Source: Candidatus Nomurabacteria bacterium | Lineage (GTDB): Bacteria; Patescibacteriota; Minisyncoccia; Phycocordibacterales; UBA9973 | DNA length: 44,687 nt | NCBI GenBank assembly: GCA_023267275.1 | Contig: JAHFNO010000009.1 | Location: 1-44,687 of the forward strand | Direction: 5' to 3' | Shown: one piece after another, positions 30,185 through 37,544 of the stretch | Position numbering within the stretch: position 1 is the first letter of the stretch | Layout: every line of letters starts with the position of its first letter | The notes under the pieces: generated by a model | Databases searched by the model: none | What the model saw: the letters and a program-made list of their open reading frames with translations, nothing else | What the model was told of the DNA's origin: nothing | Translations under genes and position numbers: made by a program

Positions 30185-30547
30185 CTATTGTTGTTTAATG
30201 AATTTGTTGAACGCATCAAGACTATTTGTGATTGCATCACTAAAATATTGCTTGATATCTCTCTCGTCTGCATATGCAAAACTTAATTCGGGCTTTCCAA
30301 TAAGCGATTTCGCATATTTAAAAAGGAGAATTCGTGCATCTATTGGTATTGCGCGATGAGCTATTTCAATTTCTTCGACGATTTCTCTGTGGGAAGGTAA
30401 GATAAATTCAAGCATTTTCATGCGAAGAATATCTTCCTTACCGCTCATGTCTCCATCGCGATTGATTCCATAAATAATATCTTTATAGTCTTTATTCAAC
30501 TTCCGCAGAAGTATAATCAATGAGCAAGTTTCGTATGTGCTAACCAT
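30185..30547 (-). CDS. Hypothetical helical protein
   Basis: A 120-aa charged helical protein (126 aa if the TTG at 30565 is used). Segments include LRKLNKDYKDIIYGINRDGDMSG and AIPIDARILLFKYAKSLIGKPEL. I recognise no family, and there is no signal or membrane helix. ATG 30547 is preferred over TTG. Confidence that it is a real gene rests on clean placement between a terminator and the REP element region. Confidence 0.6.
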   Translation of the reverse strand: MVSTYETCSLIILLRKLNKDYKDIIYGINRDGDMSGKEDILRMKMLEFILPSHREIVEEIEIAHRAIPIDARILLFKYAKSLIGKPELSFAYADERDIKQYFSDAITNSLDAFNKFIKQQ

Positions 30548-30619
30548 AGTATGTGATTTTTTCAAATACTACGATTTAATGAATCACTTGTCAACAACTC
30601 AAACTCCAAAAACCTGTTG

Positions 30620-30650
30620 GGTCATCCTGAACTTGATTCAGGATCCATAT
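30620..30650. repeat. REP-like palindromic element
   Basis: GTCATCCTGAACTTGATTCAGGATC-type palindrome: CCTGAA and TTCAGG arms around CTTGA. Read on the minus strand it supplies the stop codon (30622-30624) and the last residues of the membrane protein gene. Confidence 0.75.
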
Positions 30651-31206
30651 TTTTCTTGAACAAAATTATGATTGTCATACCAGTATTCATGATGATCATG
30701 ACGATAGAGTGCAGTGTTGTGGCGATGTTGTATGCTTGGAGCGAAAAGAGCATGAGAATATGTCGAAGTACATTCATGCCAAACAGCATGGGAGTTTCAG
30801 TGCGTGTGTCGAGCCAGGTTTTTCGTACTGTTGGCGCAAATGCACACAAATCGATTGCTACGGCGATGATGACAGAAATAGTAGGGTCGTGCGTGAGATA
30901 CCAGGGAATAAGACCGAGCAGTGCCACAATCAAAAATACTGTATCAATAGCGCGAATTTTTTTAAATCCGTATCGTAATGAAAAAAGAAAAATAATGACG
31001 GTAAATATTTCTGCAGCACCAGAACCGATTGCTCCGACACCGGCGCCTTTCGCGATTTGTCCGAAAAAAATAATACAAGAAACAATAGTCCATACGAGCC
31101 ACGTGTATGGATGTGGTTGAATTCGTTTTTTGATGATGTCGCGTAAATAGGGAATGTTGCCGATGATGGCAAAAATCCCAGCAAGAATAGCAATCGGAAG
31201 TTTCAT
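30622..31206 (-). CDS. PQ-loop-like integral membrane protein
   Basis: A 194-aa protein with six or seven hydrophobic helices. Two internal segments, GNIPYLRDIIKKRIQPHPYTWLVWTI and FAPTVRKTWLDTRTETPMLFGMNVLR, have the Pro-Tyr/Thr-x-x-R-K spacing of PQ-loop (SWEET/KDEL-type) repeats, suggesting a small-solute transporter. I am not certain of the family. The last residues MDPESSSG are encoded by the REP-like element, so the natural C-terminus may have been trimmed by its insertion. Confidence 0.7.
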   Translation of the reverse strand: MKLPIAILAGIFAIIGNIPYLRDIIKKRIQPHPYTWLVWTIVSCIIFFGQIAKGAGVGAIGSGAAEIFTVIIFLFSLRYGFKKIRAIDTVFLIVALLGLIPWYLTHDPTISVIIAVAIDLCAFAPTVRKTWLDTRTETPMLFGMNVLRHILMLFSLQAYNIATTLHSIVMIIMNTGMTIIILFKKNMDPESSSG

Positions 31207-31255
31207 GAGGTCAGTATACCATTTCTCTATTCTTTAACCCGTATGTATTTTTAAG

Positions 31256-31286
31256 ACTTTCGACTTTCGACTTTATACTTTATACT
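31256..31286. repeat. 7-bp-periodic intergenic repeat (ACTTTCG/ACTTTAT units)
   Basis: ACTTTCG twice, ACTTTAT twice, then ACT. It lies directly upstream of the DUF2231-type gene. Confidence 0.7.
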
Positions 31287-31293
31287 AAGGAAT

Positions 31294-31812
31294 ATGCTTA
31301 CATATAATATTCATCCATTGTTTGTGCATTTTCCTATTGCACTCTTGTTTTTGTATTCGATTAGCAAAGTGCTCCCGCTCAAGAAATGGTTTCCGAATGG
31401 TGCGTGGAAACATATCAAGCGAGCATTATTGTTTTTTGGTGTGCTTGGCGCGTTTGTAGCGCTTGCTACTGGAGATACTGCCGAACAATTGTTCCGTCCA
31501 AACCGCGCACTAGTAGAAATGCATTCGACATTTGCAGGAATCGCAACATGGATATACGCCTTGCTCCTTCTTGGTGAAATTGCACAAGTGATTCGCGCTG
31601 AATACGGAACAAAGATTCAATCAAAAACTATTTTGCAACTGTGTGCTTTTTTTGAAAAAGTATTTTGCGAAAAAACATTTTCAAAAATACTTGCTGTTGC
31701 CGGATTTATTGCCATTGCCGTGACGGGAATTCTCGGGGGAGTGATGGTGTACGGATTGTCAGCTGATCCATTTGCAGGATTTGTGTTAAAAATTCTCGGA
31801 TTACAAATATAA
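31294..31812 (+). CDS. DUF2231-type membrane protein
   Basis: A 172-aa protein with four hydrophobic helices. It opens with the family signature IHPLFVHFPIALLFLYSI, followed by LLFFGVLGAFVALATGDTAEQL and ALVEMHSTFAGIATWIYALLLLGE. The conserved histidines in HPLFVHFP and EMHSTF suggest heme or metal binding, as proposed for DUF2231 proteins. Function is otherwise unknown. Confidence 0.85.
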   Translation: MLTYNIHPLFVHFPIALLFLYSISKVLPLKKWFPNGAWKHIKRALLFFGVLGAFVALATGDTAEQLFRPNRALVEMHSTFAGIATWIYALLLLGEIAQVIRAEYGTKIQSKTILQLCAFFEKVFCEKTFSKILAVAGFIAIAVTGILGGVMVYGLSADPFAGFVLKILGLQI

Positions 31813-32019
31813 CCAAAAATAAAAAGCCTCGCAAGATAGTGTGGCTTTTGTAATGTACAAAAAAATTATATGTTAAGAATTTCATTCAGCTTTTTATTAA
31901 TTTCGAAAGCATTTGGATGAATGATTATGTTGTTACACAAGAGTCATTTGATGGGCTCTTACAGAGTCAATTTGGCAAAAGAAAAATCCACTCATTGAGT
32001 GGATTCAACATCTTCTTTT
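31813..32019. other. Intergenic region with two terminator hairpins
   Basis: AAAAGCC/GGCTTTT (about 31819-31850) ends the DUF2231 gene. AATCCACTCA/TGAGTGGATT (about 31986-32006) with a T run on the minus strand ends the convergent gene. Nothing else is recognised between them. Confidence 0.6.
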
Positions 32020-32706
32020 TTAAGAACTAAGTCTTTGTAACCGAGGCATAAAGCGCTCAGTCAATTCAGTAATCTTCAATTTTTTGAGGAGATCTTCTAC
32101 TATACAGAATCCCATTTCATCCCATTCTGTTAGTTTTTTCCCGTTTCTTGCTTCCATCCAAGCAATATCAGATTCCATCGCTCGCGCTAGCCTTTCTTGG
32201 AATTGCAAACTTTCTTTTATTTCCGGCTTGATATAATTCAAGGATTCAAAAAATAAGTGAAGTTTATTTATAAGAATTTTTACTTCAAGAATGGGAATCT
32301 CCAATTCGAGCGATTGCTTTTGAGCTTTAACTCGCATTTTTGACATACTATCTTGCCCGTATTGAAGTATTTTGAGTGGATCAAACCAAGCAACCGGAGT
32401 ATTTTTTCGTTCCTGTTCCCACTTGTCCCATTGTACGCAATCTAATGAAACTGCTTTTTCCATTAGTTTCAATGCTTCTTTTGCTTTTTCTTCAAATTCA
32501 ACAATTTTTGTTACCTGTTCCGGTAAAAAACTTTTTTCTTTGTTTATGAACAGTTCGGCGGCTATTGCTTTGGTTTCCCAAATCCGATCGGGACCATTTG
32601 CTTTTTTAGGTTTTTTTAAAAAAAGCGATTGCAATTTCTTTTTGAAAGCAAAACCAAGAATAATGCTTCCTATTAATGTGATTATTACAAATTTCAAAGT
32701 ATACAT
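32020..32706 (-). CDS. Membrane-anchored hypothetical protein
   Basis: A 228-aa protein with one N-terminal transmembrane helix (about 5-21), then a long charged, coiled-coil-rich region (KIVEFEEKAKEALKLMEKAV, KAQKQSLELEIPILEVKILINKLHLF). Ends in a helical segment rich in Leu. I recognise no family. The layout, short anchor plus long helical cytoplasmic part, would suit a scaffold or envelope-spacing protein. Confidence 0.65.
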   Translation of the reverse strand: MYTLKFVIITLIGSIILGFAFKKKLQSLFLKKPKKANGPDRIWETKAIAAELFINKEKSFLPEQVTKIVEFEEKAKEALKLMEKAVSLDCVQWDKWEQERKNTPVAWFDPLKILQYGQDSMSKMRVKAQKQSLELEIPILEVKILINKLHLFFESLNYIKPEIKESLQFQERLARAMESDIAWMEARNGKKLTEWDEMGFCIVEDLLKKLKITELTERFMPRLQRLSS

Positions 32707-32788
32707 GATATAACTGTTTTTGTTACTGAGACTCTAGCATACCTGTTTTGATAGTCAACACTTTGTGTTAGAATCCAAAAACCAAAGT

Positions 32789-33658
32789 ATGGAAACAAAA
32801 AATTACATCGTCATTTTATTCTACAAATTCATCGACATTGCCGACCCAGCAGGTTTTGTTGCTCTGCATAAAGCAAAAGCAGCGGAGCTCGGTCTCACGG
32901 GGCGCATGCTGGTAGCAGAAGAAGGAATCAACGGAACATTTGAAGGTACTCGAGAAAACATCGATGCATATATTGCATTTATGCGAAGCGATTCACGCTT
33001 TGCCGACATGCCGATCAAGGAGAGCGCTGGCACGGGAAATGCATTTGCAAAACTTAAAATAAAAGTGCGACCTGAAGTAGTCACACTCGGCGCCGGAAGA
33101 TTTGATGTGGCAAAAGAAACAGCACCAGAGCTTTCTGTTTCAGAGTTGCAAAAATGGTATGAGCAAAATGAAGATTTTGTTGTGCTTGATCTACGCAATG
33201 ATTTTGAAATTGAAAGTGGAAAATTTGATCGCACTGTCGATCCAAAGCTTGAGCACTTTCGTGATTTGCCAGGAAAACTTGGAGAAATGCAGGATTTGAA
33301 AAATAAAAAAGTCGTGACCGTGTGCACTGGGGGAATTCGTTGTGAAAAAGCGACGTGTCTTTTGAAACGCGAAGGTTTTACTGACGTGTATCAGCTCAAA
33401 GATGGTATTCATACCTATATGAAGGAATATCCTGGTGAACATTTCAAGGGAACATTGTTTGTGTTTGATGATCGCATGACGACTGATGTCGTACCTATCC
33501 CCGAAAAAGAAATTATTGGAAAATGTGTGTTTTGCGGAGAGACAACAGAGCAATACTGTTCAGATGACAGTGTCCGCCCGTCAAAAAAGATTTTGTGTTG
33601 CAACGCCTGTTACGAAAAAGAAGGCAGTCGCTTGCGCCAGTCATCGCTTGAAAAATAG
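32789..33658 (+). CDS. trhO: tRNA uridine(34) hydroxylase TrhO (rhodanese-related, UPF0176)
   Basis: A 289-aa enzyme of the YceA/TrhO family, which hydroxylates U34 of certain tRNAs with oxygen. The N-terminal acylphosphatase-like domain has LVAEEGINGTFEG. The rhodanese domain has the catalytic loop VCTGGIRCEK with Cys179. A C-terminal Cys-rich tail (CVFCGE ... CCNACYEKEG) probably binds zinc. ATG 32789 gives the normal family start; an upstream in-frame start would add eight unlikely residues. Confidence 0.92.
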   Translation: METKNYIVILFYKFIDIADPAGFVALHKAKAAELGLTGRMLVAEEGINGTFEGTRENIDAYIAFMRSDSRFADMPIKESAGTGNAFAKLKIKVRPEVVTLGAGRFDVAKETAPELSVSELQKWYEQNEDFVVLDLRNDFEIESGKFDRTVDPKLEHFRDLPGKLGEMQDLKNKKVVTVCTGGIRCEKATCLLKREGFTDVYQLKDGIHTYMKEYPGEHFKGTLFVFDDRMTTDVVPIPEKEIIGKCVFCGETTEQYCSDDSVRPSKKILCCNACYEKEGSRLRQSSLEK

Positions 33659-33662
33659 ATAT

Positions 33663-33704
33663 AAAAAATACTCCAACATTCTTGAGAATGTTGGAGTATT
33701 TTTT
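33663..33704. terminator. Bidirectional terminator
   Basis: A 19-bp perfect stem (33663-33681 with 33686-33704) with loop TTGA, flanked by A6/T8. It lies between trhO and the convergent small gene. Confidence 0.95.
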
Positions 33705-33711
33705 TTGGTAA

Positions 33712-34065
33712 TTATTTCTTTGTAGCTTTTTTGGCTGGTTTACTTTTTGCCATTTTTTCCATTGCACGCCAGTTCTTTTTGAGTTCCGCAACTTCTTTTG
33801 TAAGCATTGCCGTATCGACATGTTTCATTGTCTTGTATTTTGCTTCGACAGCATCTACGATTTCTGCATATTTGTCAGCACTGATATCTTTTGCTTTCTC
33901 CATTTTTTCCATCACCTCGGCTTTCATCTTGATCATCCAGCTTTTTAGATCTTTCTGGTGTTTTTTGCCTTCCGGTCCAAAAAGGAGATATGCTGCTGTC
34001 CCGAGTGCAATAATGCTTGCGCCGACCGCTACTGCCTTTGCTGTGTTTGTATTTTTCTTTTTCAT
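33712..34065 (-). CDS. Small membrane-anchored hypothetical protein
   Basis: A 117-aa protein with one N-terminal helix (about 8-27, AVAVGASIIALGTAAYLLFG) and a Lys/Ala/Met-rich coiled-coil-like region (KAEVMEKMEKAKDISADKYAEIVDAVEAK). The tail is basic (AKSKPAKKATKK). It resembles YtxH-type stress or gas-vesicle-associated proteins in layout, but I cannot confirm this. It may bind DNA or other polyanions through its lysine-rich end. Confidence 0.6.
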   Translation of the reverse strand: MKKKNTNTAKAVAVGASIIALGTAAYLLFGPEGKKHQKDLKSWMIKMKAEVMEKMEKAKDISADKYAEIVDAVEAKYKTMKHVDTAMLTKEVAELKKNWRAMEKMAKSKPAKKATKK

Positions 34066-34120
34066 AAAGAGACTTGTTTCATTTACTTAATTGGTAATAT
34101 GGTAAGTATACAGGCAGATC

Positions 34121-34381
34121 CTATTCCTTCCTACGAGAAGCACTTTTTTTCTTGTTTCCAAAAAAGAAGCGGAAAAGAGCGCTTTCCTTGATTGCATGAT
34201 ACAAACTGTCAGTATGTGCACTCGCGTTCTCGATTTGTCGCTCTATTGTATCGGAAGCCTTTTTGATATTTCGAAGTATTCCAATAATATAGAAAAAACA
34301 AATACTGCCAAGAATAAGAAACACAACCACGGCGATGCTAGTAATAAAGAAAAATATATTTGCTTGAATAAGAGTATTCAT
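34121..34381 (-). CDS. Small single-pass membrane protein
   Basis: An 86-aa protein with a long hydrophobic helix (about 9-36) followed by a charged helix (RNIKKASDTIERQIENASAH) and a basic tail. It is in tandem with the 117-aa gene downstream, and both may be envelope proteins. Its start codon lies inside a long imperfect inverted repeat (34374-34517). Confidence 0.6.
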   Translation of the reverse strand: MNTLIQANIFFFITSIAVVVFLILGSICFFYIIGILRNIKKASDTIERQIENASAHTDSLYHAIKESALFRFFFGNKKKSASRRKE

Positions 34382-34517
34382 CCGGTAGTGAGAAATGGCA
34401 TAGCCTTGCAGCTAAATAGGTACCATTATTATTAACTAATAAAGAAATAATTGATCGTGATAATTATTGAATCACGGTAGTTTACCGCAATGCCATTATC
34501 TACTACCGGATTCATAC
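34374..34517. repeat. Imperfect 28-bp inverted repeat spanning 144 bp (MITE-like or regulatory)
   Basis: Arms 34374-34401 and 34490-34517 match in 22 of 28 positions (ATGCCATT and ACTACCGGAT blocks). Between them are nested arms AATAATT/AATTATT and CGTGAT/ATCACG. No ORF lies inside, and I see no clear target-site duplication. The left arm overlaps the start codon of the 86-aa gene. Confidence 0.5.
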
Positions 34518-34633
34518 TTTTTAGTATACAGGCAAAGGTCTATTTGTAAAATTAACATTCCATTCCTTTTGATTGCAATTGATAGGAGGTATAATGAGAC
34601 TTGTCGATTACAAACGTAGTCATTTTAAATTGT

Positions 34634-34915
34634 ATGCAAAAATCATCATCAAAAACTATTGGTATTGTCGTAGTTATCATCATCGTCATTATTGGAGTCT
34701 GGCTAATGACTCGTGGTGGATCTGATGACTCAAAGAATTATCAGCCAGTTGCACCAACGACTTCAGATGTCACTCCACAATCTACAGCTCCAATGACTCC
34801 TGAGCAAAAAATTTCAGGTAGTGGTATTTCAGATTCTGCATTGAATCAAGATACAGCTGCTATTGATGCACAGTTGGGAGGTCTCAAGACTGATTCAACC
34901 GCAGCAGCACAATAA
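34634..34915 (+). CDS. Small secreted/anchored hypothetical protein
   Basis: A 93-aa protein with one N-terminal hydrophobic helix (about 8-24, IGIVVVIIIVIIGVWLM), then a Ser/Thr/Asp/Gln-rich disordered tail. ATG 34634 is chosen because the eleven preceding in-frame codons look non-coding. It is followed 42 bases later by the secreted coiled-coil gene; the two could form a surface-protein pair. No family is recognised. Confidence 0.6.
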   Translation: MQKSSSKTIGIVVVIIIVIIGVWLMTRGGSDDSKNYQPVAPTTSDVTPQSTAPMTPEQKISGSGISDSALNQDTAAIDAQLGGLKTDSTAAAQ

Positions 34916-34957
34916 GCGAAATACAATTATCAATCATCTAATACAATAAATTTATTT

Positions 34958-35845
34958 ATGAAAAAACAAACTATTCAAAAAATATCTGCAGTGCTTGTGC
35001 CTGCTGCACTCCTTTTTAGCCTTGTAACACCAGTGTTTGCTGAGGATTCAACAGTGCGTACAGCAACAGGAAATACAACTACAGGTATCAAAGCTCCAGT
35101 AAAGACTGGTGCAATGGCTCGTGCTGCACAAGAAATCAAACAGCGTGAGGATGATCTTTCTGCTCTTTTGACTCGCATCCAAGATATGGCGCATGTCAGT
35201 GATACAGTAAAGACAAATATTTCTGCTTCAGTACAAAGTACTATTTCAAGTCTCAACGCACTTCAGACAAAAATCGAAAATGATACTGACAAGACTGTCT
35301 TGAAAGAAGACATGAAAGCAATTACAGAAAACACTCGTGTATATATGCTCGTTGCACCACAGGCTCGCATCCTTGCAGCTGCAGATCGTGTAAACACAGT
35401 AGCTGACATGATCACTGCAATGAATGCAAAGTTGCAGACACGCATTACCGCAGCAGAAGCTGCTGGAAAAGATATGACAACAATTACGTCGTCAGAATCT
35501 GACATCACTGCAAAACTTGCTGATGCAAAGACACAGGCAACTGCCGCAATCAATGCAGTCTCAGGACTTGTTCCAGATAATGGAGATGCTGCAAAGATAA
35601 AAACAAACCAGGCTTCTCTAAAGACTGCTCGTACTGCAATCGCTACTGCTGAAAAAGATCTCAACGCAGCACAGAAAGATGTAAAAATGATTACAAAAAC
35701 ATTGAAGACCGTTCACCCAAACAATGGCGAAGGTGATAAAAACAAGAACGAAGGAGAAAAAGATAAAAATTCAGAAGGAAATGCAAACAGCCAAGGTGAT
35801 GCCAACAAGGCTCCAGAAGGTAACACTGGAAACACAAATCAATAA
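34958..35845 (+). CDS. Secreted coiled-coil protein, unknown
   Basis: A 295-aa protein with a classical signal peptide (about 1-29, ending PVFA|EDS). An Ala/Thr/Asp/Lys-rich, heptad-like helical region follows (about 50-250), then a hydrophilic Lys/Asn/Glu/Gly tail. It resembles the secreted coiled-coil proteins of Patescibacteria. It is presumably exported through Sec and sits on or outside the membrane. No enzyme motif is visible. Confidence 0.75.
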   Translation: MKKQTIQKISAVLVPAALLFSLVTPVFAEDSTVRTATGNTTTGIKAPVKTGAMARAAQEIKQREDDLSALLTRIQDMAHVSDTVKTNISASVQSTISSLNALQTKIENDTDKTVLKEDMKAITENTRVYMLVAPQARILAAADRVNTVADMITAMNAKLQTRITAAEAAGKDMTTITSSESDITAKLADAKTQATAAINAVSGLVPDNGDAAKIKTNQASLKTARTAIATAEKDLNAAQKDVKMITKTLKTVHPNNGEGDKNKNEGEKDKNSEGNANSQGDANKAPEGNTGNTNQ

Positions 35846-35896
35846 TCATAGATTTCAAAAAAAGCTCCCTAAACCAGCTTTACTGGTCGGGCGAAC

Positions 35897-35925
35897 AAAA
35901 AACACCAGAATTTCTGGTGTTTTTT
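35897..35925 (+). terminator. Rho-independent terminator
   Basis: A 14-bp perfect stem (35897-35910 with 35912-35925), with loop closed by T and a T6 end. It closes the secreted-protein unit. Confidence 0.9.
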
Positions 35926-35971
35926 GTTGTAGCCCCCGCTTTTTTTGAAATCATGCTAGTATGCATATTAT

Positions 35972-36727
35972 ATGCGAAATGAAACAATTTACATGTATGG
36001 CCGACACGCGCTTGTTGAAGCGTTGCAGTCACGACCGGAAATTATCGAGCACGTATACCTTTCTGAAAAACCAGACGGGGATATTGCGCTTTTGATGCAA
36101 CAATCTGGCATCGCATACTCACGTTTTGAAGAAAAAACATTGCCGCGCGGAGTGGAACCATACGCAAATCATCAGGGATATATTGCAGCAATCAAGCTCG
36201 GCCGTCTTGTAAAAGAATATGGTGATTTTGTTACCGATCTCGCTGTTTCAAACGATACCGCCCTTGTTGTTTTGGGAGAGGTACAAGATCCGCAAAATGT
36301 CGGAGCGATTATCCGCACCGCTGCAGCTTTTGGTATTTCCGGCGTGCTCATCCCCGAGCATAATCAAGCGCAGATCACTGGTTCGGTTGTAAAAGTTTCT
36401 GCTGGTATGGCATTTCGTGTTCCACTCGTTTCGATTGGAAATGTAAATGACACAATTCGTGATTTGAAAAAACGCGGATTTTGGATCTATGGACTCGATG
36501 GGGAAGCAAAACAAAAAATTACTGAAGAAGCTTTTGAAGCTCCAACCGTCTTTATTCTAGGAAATGAAAGCAATGGTATTCGTGCAAAGACGCTCGAGCT
36601 TTGTGATATTCCACTCGTTATTCCAATGAGTCCCGACTGTGAATCGCTCAACGTGGCAGCGAGTGCAGCTGTGGCTCTCTATTCATGGAGTACAAAACAT
36701 TCTAAAATTTTAAAAGCTAAAAGTTAA
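35972..36727 (+). CDS. TrmH/SpoU-family 23S rRNA (guanosine-2'-O-) methyltransferase, RlmB-like
   Basis: A 251-aa protein with an N-terminal substrate-binding domain (YGRHALVEALQSRPEIIEHVYLSE). The SPOUT methyltransferase domain has DPQNVGAIIRTAAAFG (motif 1 with the catalytic Arg), ILGNESNGI (motif 2) and CESLNVAASAAVAL (motif 3, SAM-binding knot). It would methylate 2'-O of a guanosine in 23S rRNA; the exact position is assumed from homologues. Its stop codon lies in a 7-bp-periodic repeat. Confidence 0.9.
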   Translation: MRNETIYMYGRHALVEALQSRPEIIEHVYLSEKPDGDIALLMQQSGIAYSRFEEKTLPRGVEPYANHQGYIAAIKLGRLVKEYGDFVTDLAVSNDTALVVLGEVQDPQNVGAIIRTAAAFGISGVLIPEHNQAQITGSVVKVSAGMAFRVPLVSIGNVNDTIRDLKKRGFWIYGLDGEAKQKITEEAFEAPTVFILGNESNGIRAKTLELCDIPLVIPMSPDCESLNVAASAAVALYSWSTKHSKILKAKS

Positions 36728-36745
36728 AAGCACAAAGCATAAAGT
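36711..36745. repeat. 7-bp-periodic intergenic repeat (TAAAAGC/TAAAAGT units)
   Basis: Five successive heptads: TAAAAGC, TAAAAGT, TAAAAGC, ACAAAGC and ATAAAGT. It covers the rRNA methyltransferase stop codon and ends seven bases before the ZIP-type start. Confidence 0.75.
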
Positions 36746-36752
36746 ATTTCGT

Positions 36753-37478
36753 ATGACTATTATCTTACTCGCAATTGCAACATTTGTTTCTACATTGCTC
36801 GGAGGCTTTTTCTCGTTGAAAAACAAAGATAGCCTCCATCTCATTATGGGATTTACTGCCGGTGTTTTGCTTGCTGTAGTCGCGTTTGATATTTTTCCTG
36901 AAATCATCAATGAAATCATTCGCACAGGATACAATCCGCTCTACGCGATGATTGCGCTCGTTGTTGGTTTTCTTCTTTTTCATATTCTCGAAAAATCAAT
37001 CGTGATGCACCACTCGCACGAAGATGAGTATGCAGATCATAAACATCCACATGTAGGCGTTGCTTCAGCACTCGCGCTTGCCGGACACAGTTTTATGGAC
37101 GGCGTCGGTATTGGACTCGGTTTTCAAGTGTCGCCAGCTGTTGGAATTTTGGTTGCCGTCGCAGTAATCGCGCACGATTTTACCGATGGCATGAATACCA
37201 TCACACTTATGCTGACACATAAAAATACCACAGCAAAAGCCCGATGGTTTTTGCTTGTCGATGCGCTCGCTCCAGTACTTGGTGCCGCTTCAACACTCTT
37301 TTTCACTGTTTCGAGTAATTTTCTTATTCTCTACCTCGGATTCTTTGCGGGATTCCTCTTGTACATCGGCGCATCGGACATTCTTCCCGAAGCACACAGC
37401 AAGCATAGTTCTTGGAAGACCGTAGTACTCACCGTGCTCGGTGTAGTCTTCATTTTTGTTATTACTCGATTTGTGTAA
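36753..37478 (+). CDS. ZIP-family divalent metal transporter
   Basis: A 241-aa protein with eight hydrophobic helices. The metal-binding helices carry AGHSFMDGVGIG and VIAHDFTDGMNT (the H-x-x-x-D-G motifs of ZIP transporters). A His-rich loop MHHSHEDEYADHKHPH lies between helices 3 and 4. It is predicted to take up zinc or a similar ion. The following terminator at 37499 makes it a single-gene unit with the methyltransferase at most. Confidence 0.92.
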   Translation: MTIILLAIATFVSTLLGGFFSLKNKDSLHLIMGFTAGVLLAVVAFDIFPEIINEIIRTGYNPLYAMIALVVGFLLFHILEKSIVMHHSHEDEYADHKHPHVGVASALALAGHSFMDGVGIGLGFQVSPAVGILVAVAVIAHDFTDGMNTITLMLTHKNTTAKARWFLLVDALAPVLGAASTLFFTVSSNFLILYLGFFAGFLLYIGASDILPEAHSKHSSWKTVVLTVLGVVFIFVITRFV

Positions 37479-37498
37479 AATCAAGCGCTGTTTTCTTT

Positions 37499-37531
37499 CA
37501 CAAAAACTCCTTTTTTATAGGAGTTTTTGTG
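37499..37531 (+). terminator. Rho-independent terminator
   Basis: CACAAAAACTCC/GGAGTTTTTGTG, a 12-bp stem with a 9-nt T/A loop. Confidence 0.8.
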
Positions 37532-37544
37532 TTATAAATACGGT

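Noticed and set aside
30709-31120. Plus-strand frames opposite the PQ-loop-like gene
   Set aside because: The minus-strand frame has the regular membrane-helix pattern, and the plus-strand ones are its shadows.
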